A stretch of 64,000 nucleotides of DNA from Ruminiclostridium cellulolyticum H10 (GTDB taxonomy: Bacteria; Bacillota; Clostridia; Acetivibrionales; DSM-1351): positions 3,785,501 to 3,849,500 of the forward strand of contig NC_011898.1 of NCBI RefSeq assembly GCF_000022065.1. The letters are read 5' to 3'. Every line of letters begins with the position of its first letter. The first letter of the stretch is position 1. Positions 63,548-64,000 of this stretch are shown here, in pieces. Both the position numbers and the translations under genes were made by a program. The notes beneath the pieces are model-generated. The model saw nothing but the letters and a program-made list of their open reading frames with translations, was not told where the DNA came from and did not search any database.

Positions 63548-64000
63548 TTATTTACTCTTTTTACCAATTTCACTACCATCAATCCAATAGCCACCATGCT
63601 CTTTTATCCTGTTTCTTATCGACTTGTCAGTAATACCCATGTATTCAGCCATTGCTTGAACTGTCACTGCACCATTCATACTACAAGCCTCAAAAGCTGT
63701 TTCCAGAGACATATTCCTTTCTTTTTTCCGGGCTTCGGGTGACTTTTTCTTTGCAAAGTTCTTTTTCCATGGAGGGGCTTCACCCTCTGTCTCAACATCC
63801 TTGAGACTTCCAACAGAATCAACTATATGCACCGGATAATTAAACCACAAATTAACTGGAGGAAACTTAGGGAACTCTCTTAACGTGCCTTCTATTCTCC
63901 AGGCTGTACGCTGCTGAACGGCTTTTCTAGCTGCTTCAACAGCAATCTGCATGGCTTGATATGTCTCTGCCTTAAGAAGCCGTTTTGAAGCTTCCATCAT
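63548..64000 (-). CDS. C-terminal part of a phage replication-type protein with helix-turn-helix
   Basis: 150 residues reach the window edge without a clear ribosome site, so the gene probably begins outside. The visible end has a winged-helix or helix-turn-helix (AVTVQAMAEYMGITDKSIRNRIKEHGG). The middle is Lys-rich (KKSPEARKKER). This resembles the C-terminus of phage RepA/AAA helicase-loader proteins; the ATPase part is not visible. Confidence 0.5.
   Translation of the reverse strand: MMEASKRLLKAETYQAMQIAVEAARKAVQQRTAWRIEGTLREFPKFPPVNLWFNYPVHIVDSVGSLKDVETEGEAPPWKKNFAKKKSPEARKKERNMSLETAFEACSMNGAVTVQAMAEYMGITDKSIRNRIKEHGGYWIDGSEIGKKSK

Overview
The window looks like a low-GC clostridial chromosome, most likely Ruminiclostridium (R. 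cellulolyticum or a close relative). The reasons are an AT-rich sequence with strong AGGAGG ribosome sites, SLH and copper-amine-oxidase-type surface domains, and above all a gene set that matches, gene for gene and in order, the closthioamide (cta) pathway described from R. cellulolyticum. Genus assignment is inference; no rRNA is present.

Region 1 (1-18,833) is a sugar-utilisation locus. A leftward operon encodes a lipoprotein sugar-binding protein, two ABC permeases, a GH65 disaccharide phosphorylase, beta-phosphoglucomutase and a DUF4432 aldose-epimerase-like protein. No ABC ATPase is present. Upstream lies a 2375-residue secreted SLH-anchored protein with three large N-terminal repeats, two of them nearly identical with an 813-bp period, and an (alpha/alpha)6-type glycosidase-like region. 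Divergent from it is a YesM/YesN-like two-component system. The promoter regions of the binding-protein gene and the SLH gene share a ~120-bp block with two TTGTAATATT-type sites 61 bp apart, which suggests both are controlled by the adjacent response regulator.

Region 2 (18,844-29,838) is an 11-gene leftward operon behind a consensus promoter: chorismate lyase, class III aminotransferase, PP-loop (AANH) enzyme, ATP-grasp ligase, carrier protein, PLP decarboxylase, BtrH/papain-like amide synthase, second carrier protein, AMP-forming ligase, transglutaminase-like enzyme and aldo-keto reductase. This is the thiotemplated, NRPS-independent route to the gyrase-targeting polythioamide closthioamide or a near analogue. 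Upstream (30,010-36,170) are an ABC-2 exporter, a stand-alone GyrI-like protein, an AraC-GyrI regulator and a UvrA paralogue, which are plausible self-protection genes.

Region 3 (36,171-37,790) is a junction with an IS200-type element, duplicated tRNA-Thr(GGU) fragments and duplicated terminators. It appears to be a repeatedly used integration site.

Region 4 (37,790-64,000, continuing beyond the window) is a siphovirus-type prophage read leftward from its replication end to its lysis end. From right to left it has a replication-protein C-terminus, an iteron-like array, RusA, a late regulator, terminase, portal, a MuF-like minor head protein with a RelA/SpoT-like C-terminal domain, scaffold, capsid, connectors, tail tube, overlapping tail chaperones, tape measure, tail and fibre genes, XhlA, an NlpC/P60 lysin and a holin-like gene. 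Rightward cargo genes are a secreted stalk-domain protein and a zinc-ribbon/HEPN-like protein. The left end has a paired overlapping-promoter switch flanked by 15-bp inverted repeats, a LexA-type box, a 54-residue membrane peptide and several structured-RNA candidates. The most promising less-described items are the MuF-RelA/SpoT fusion with its small downstream genes, the HEPN-like cargo gene, the iteron array and the promoter switch.
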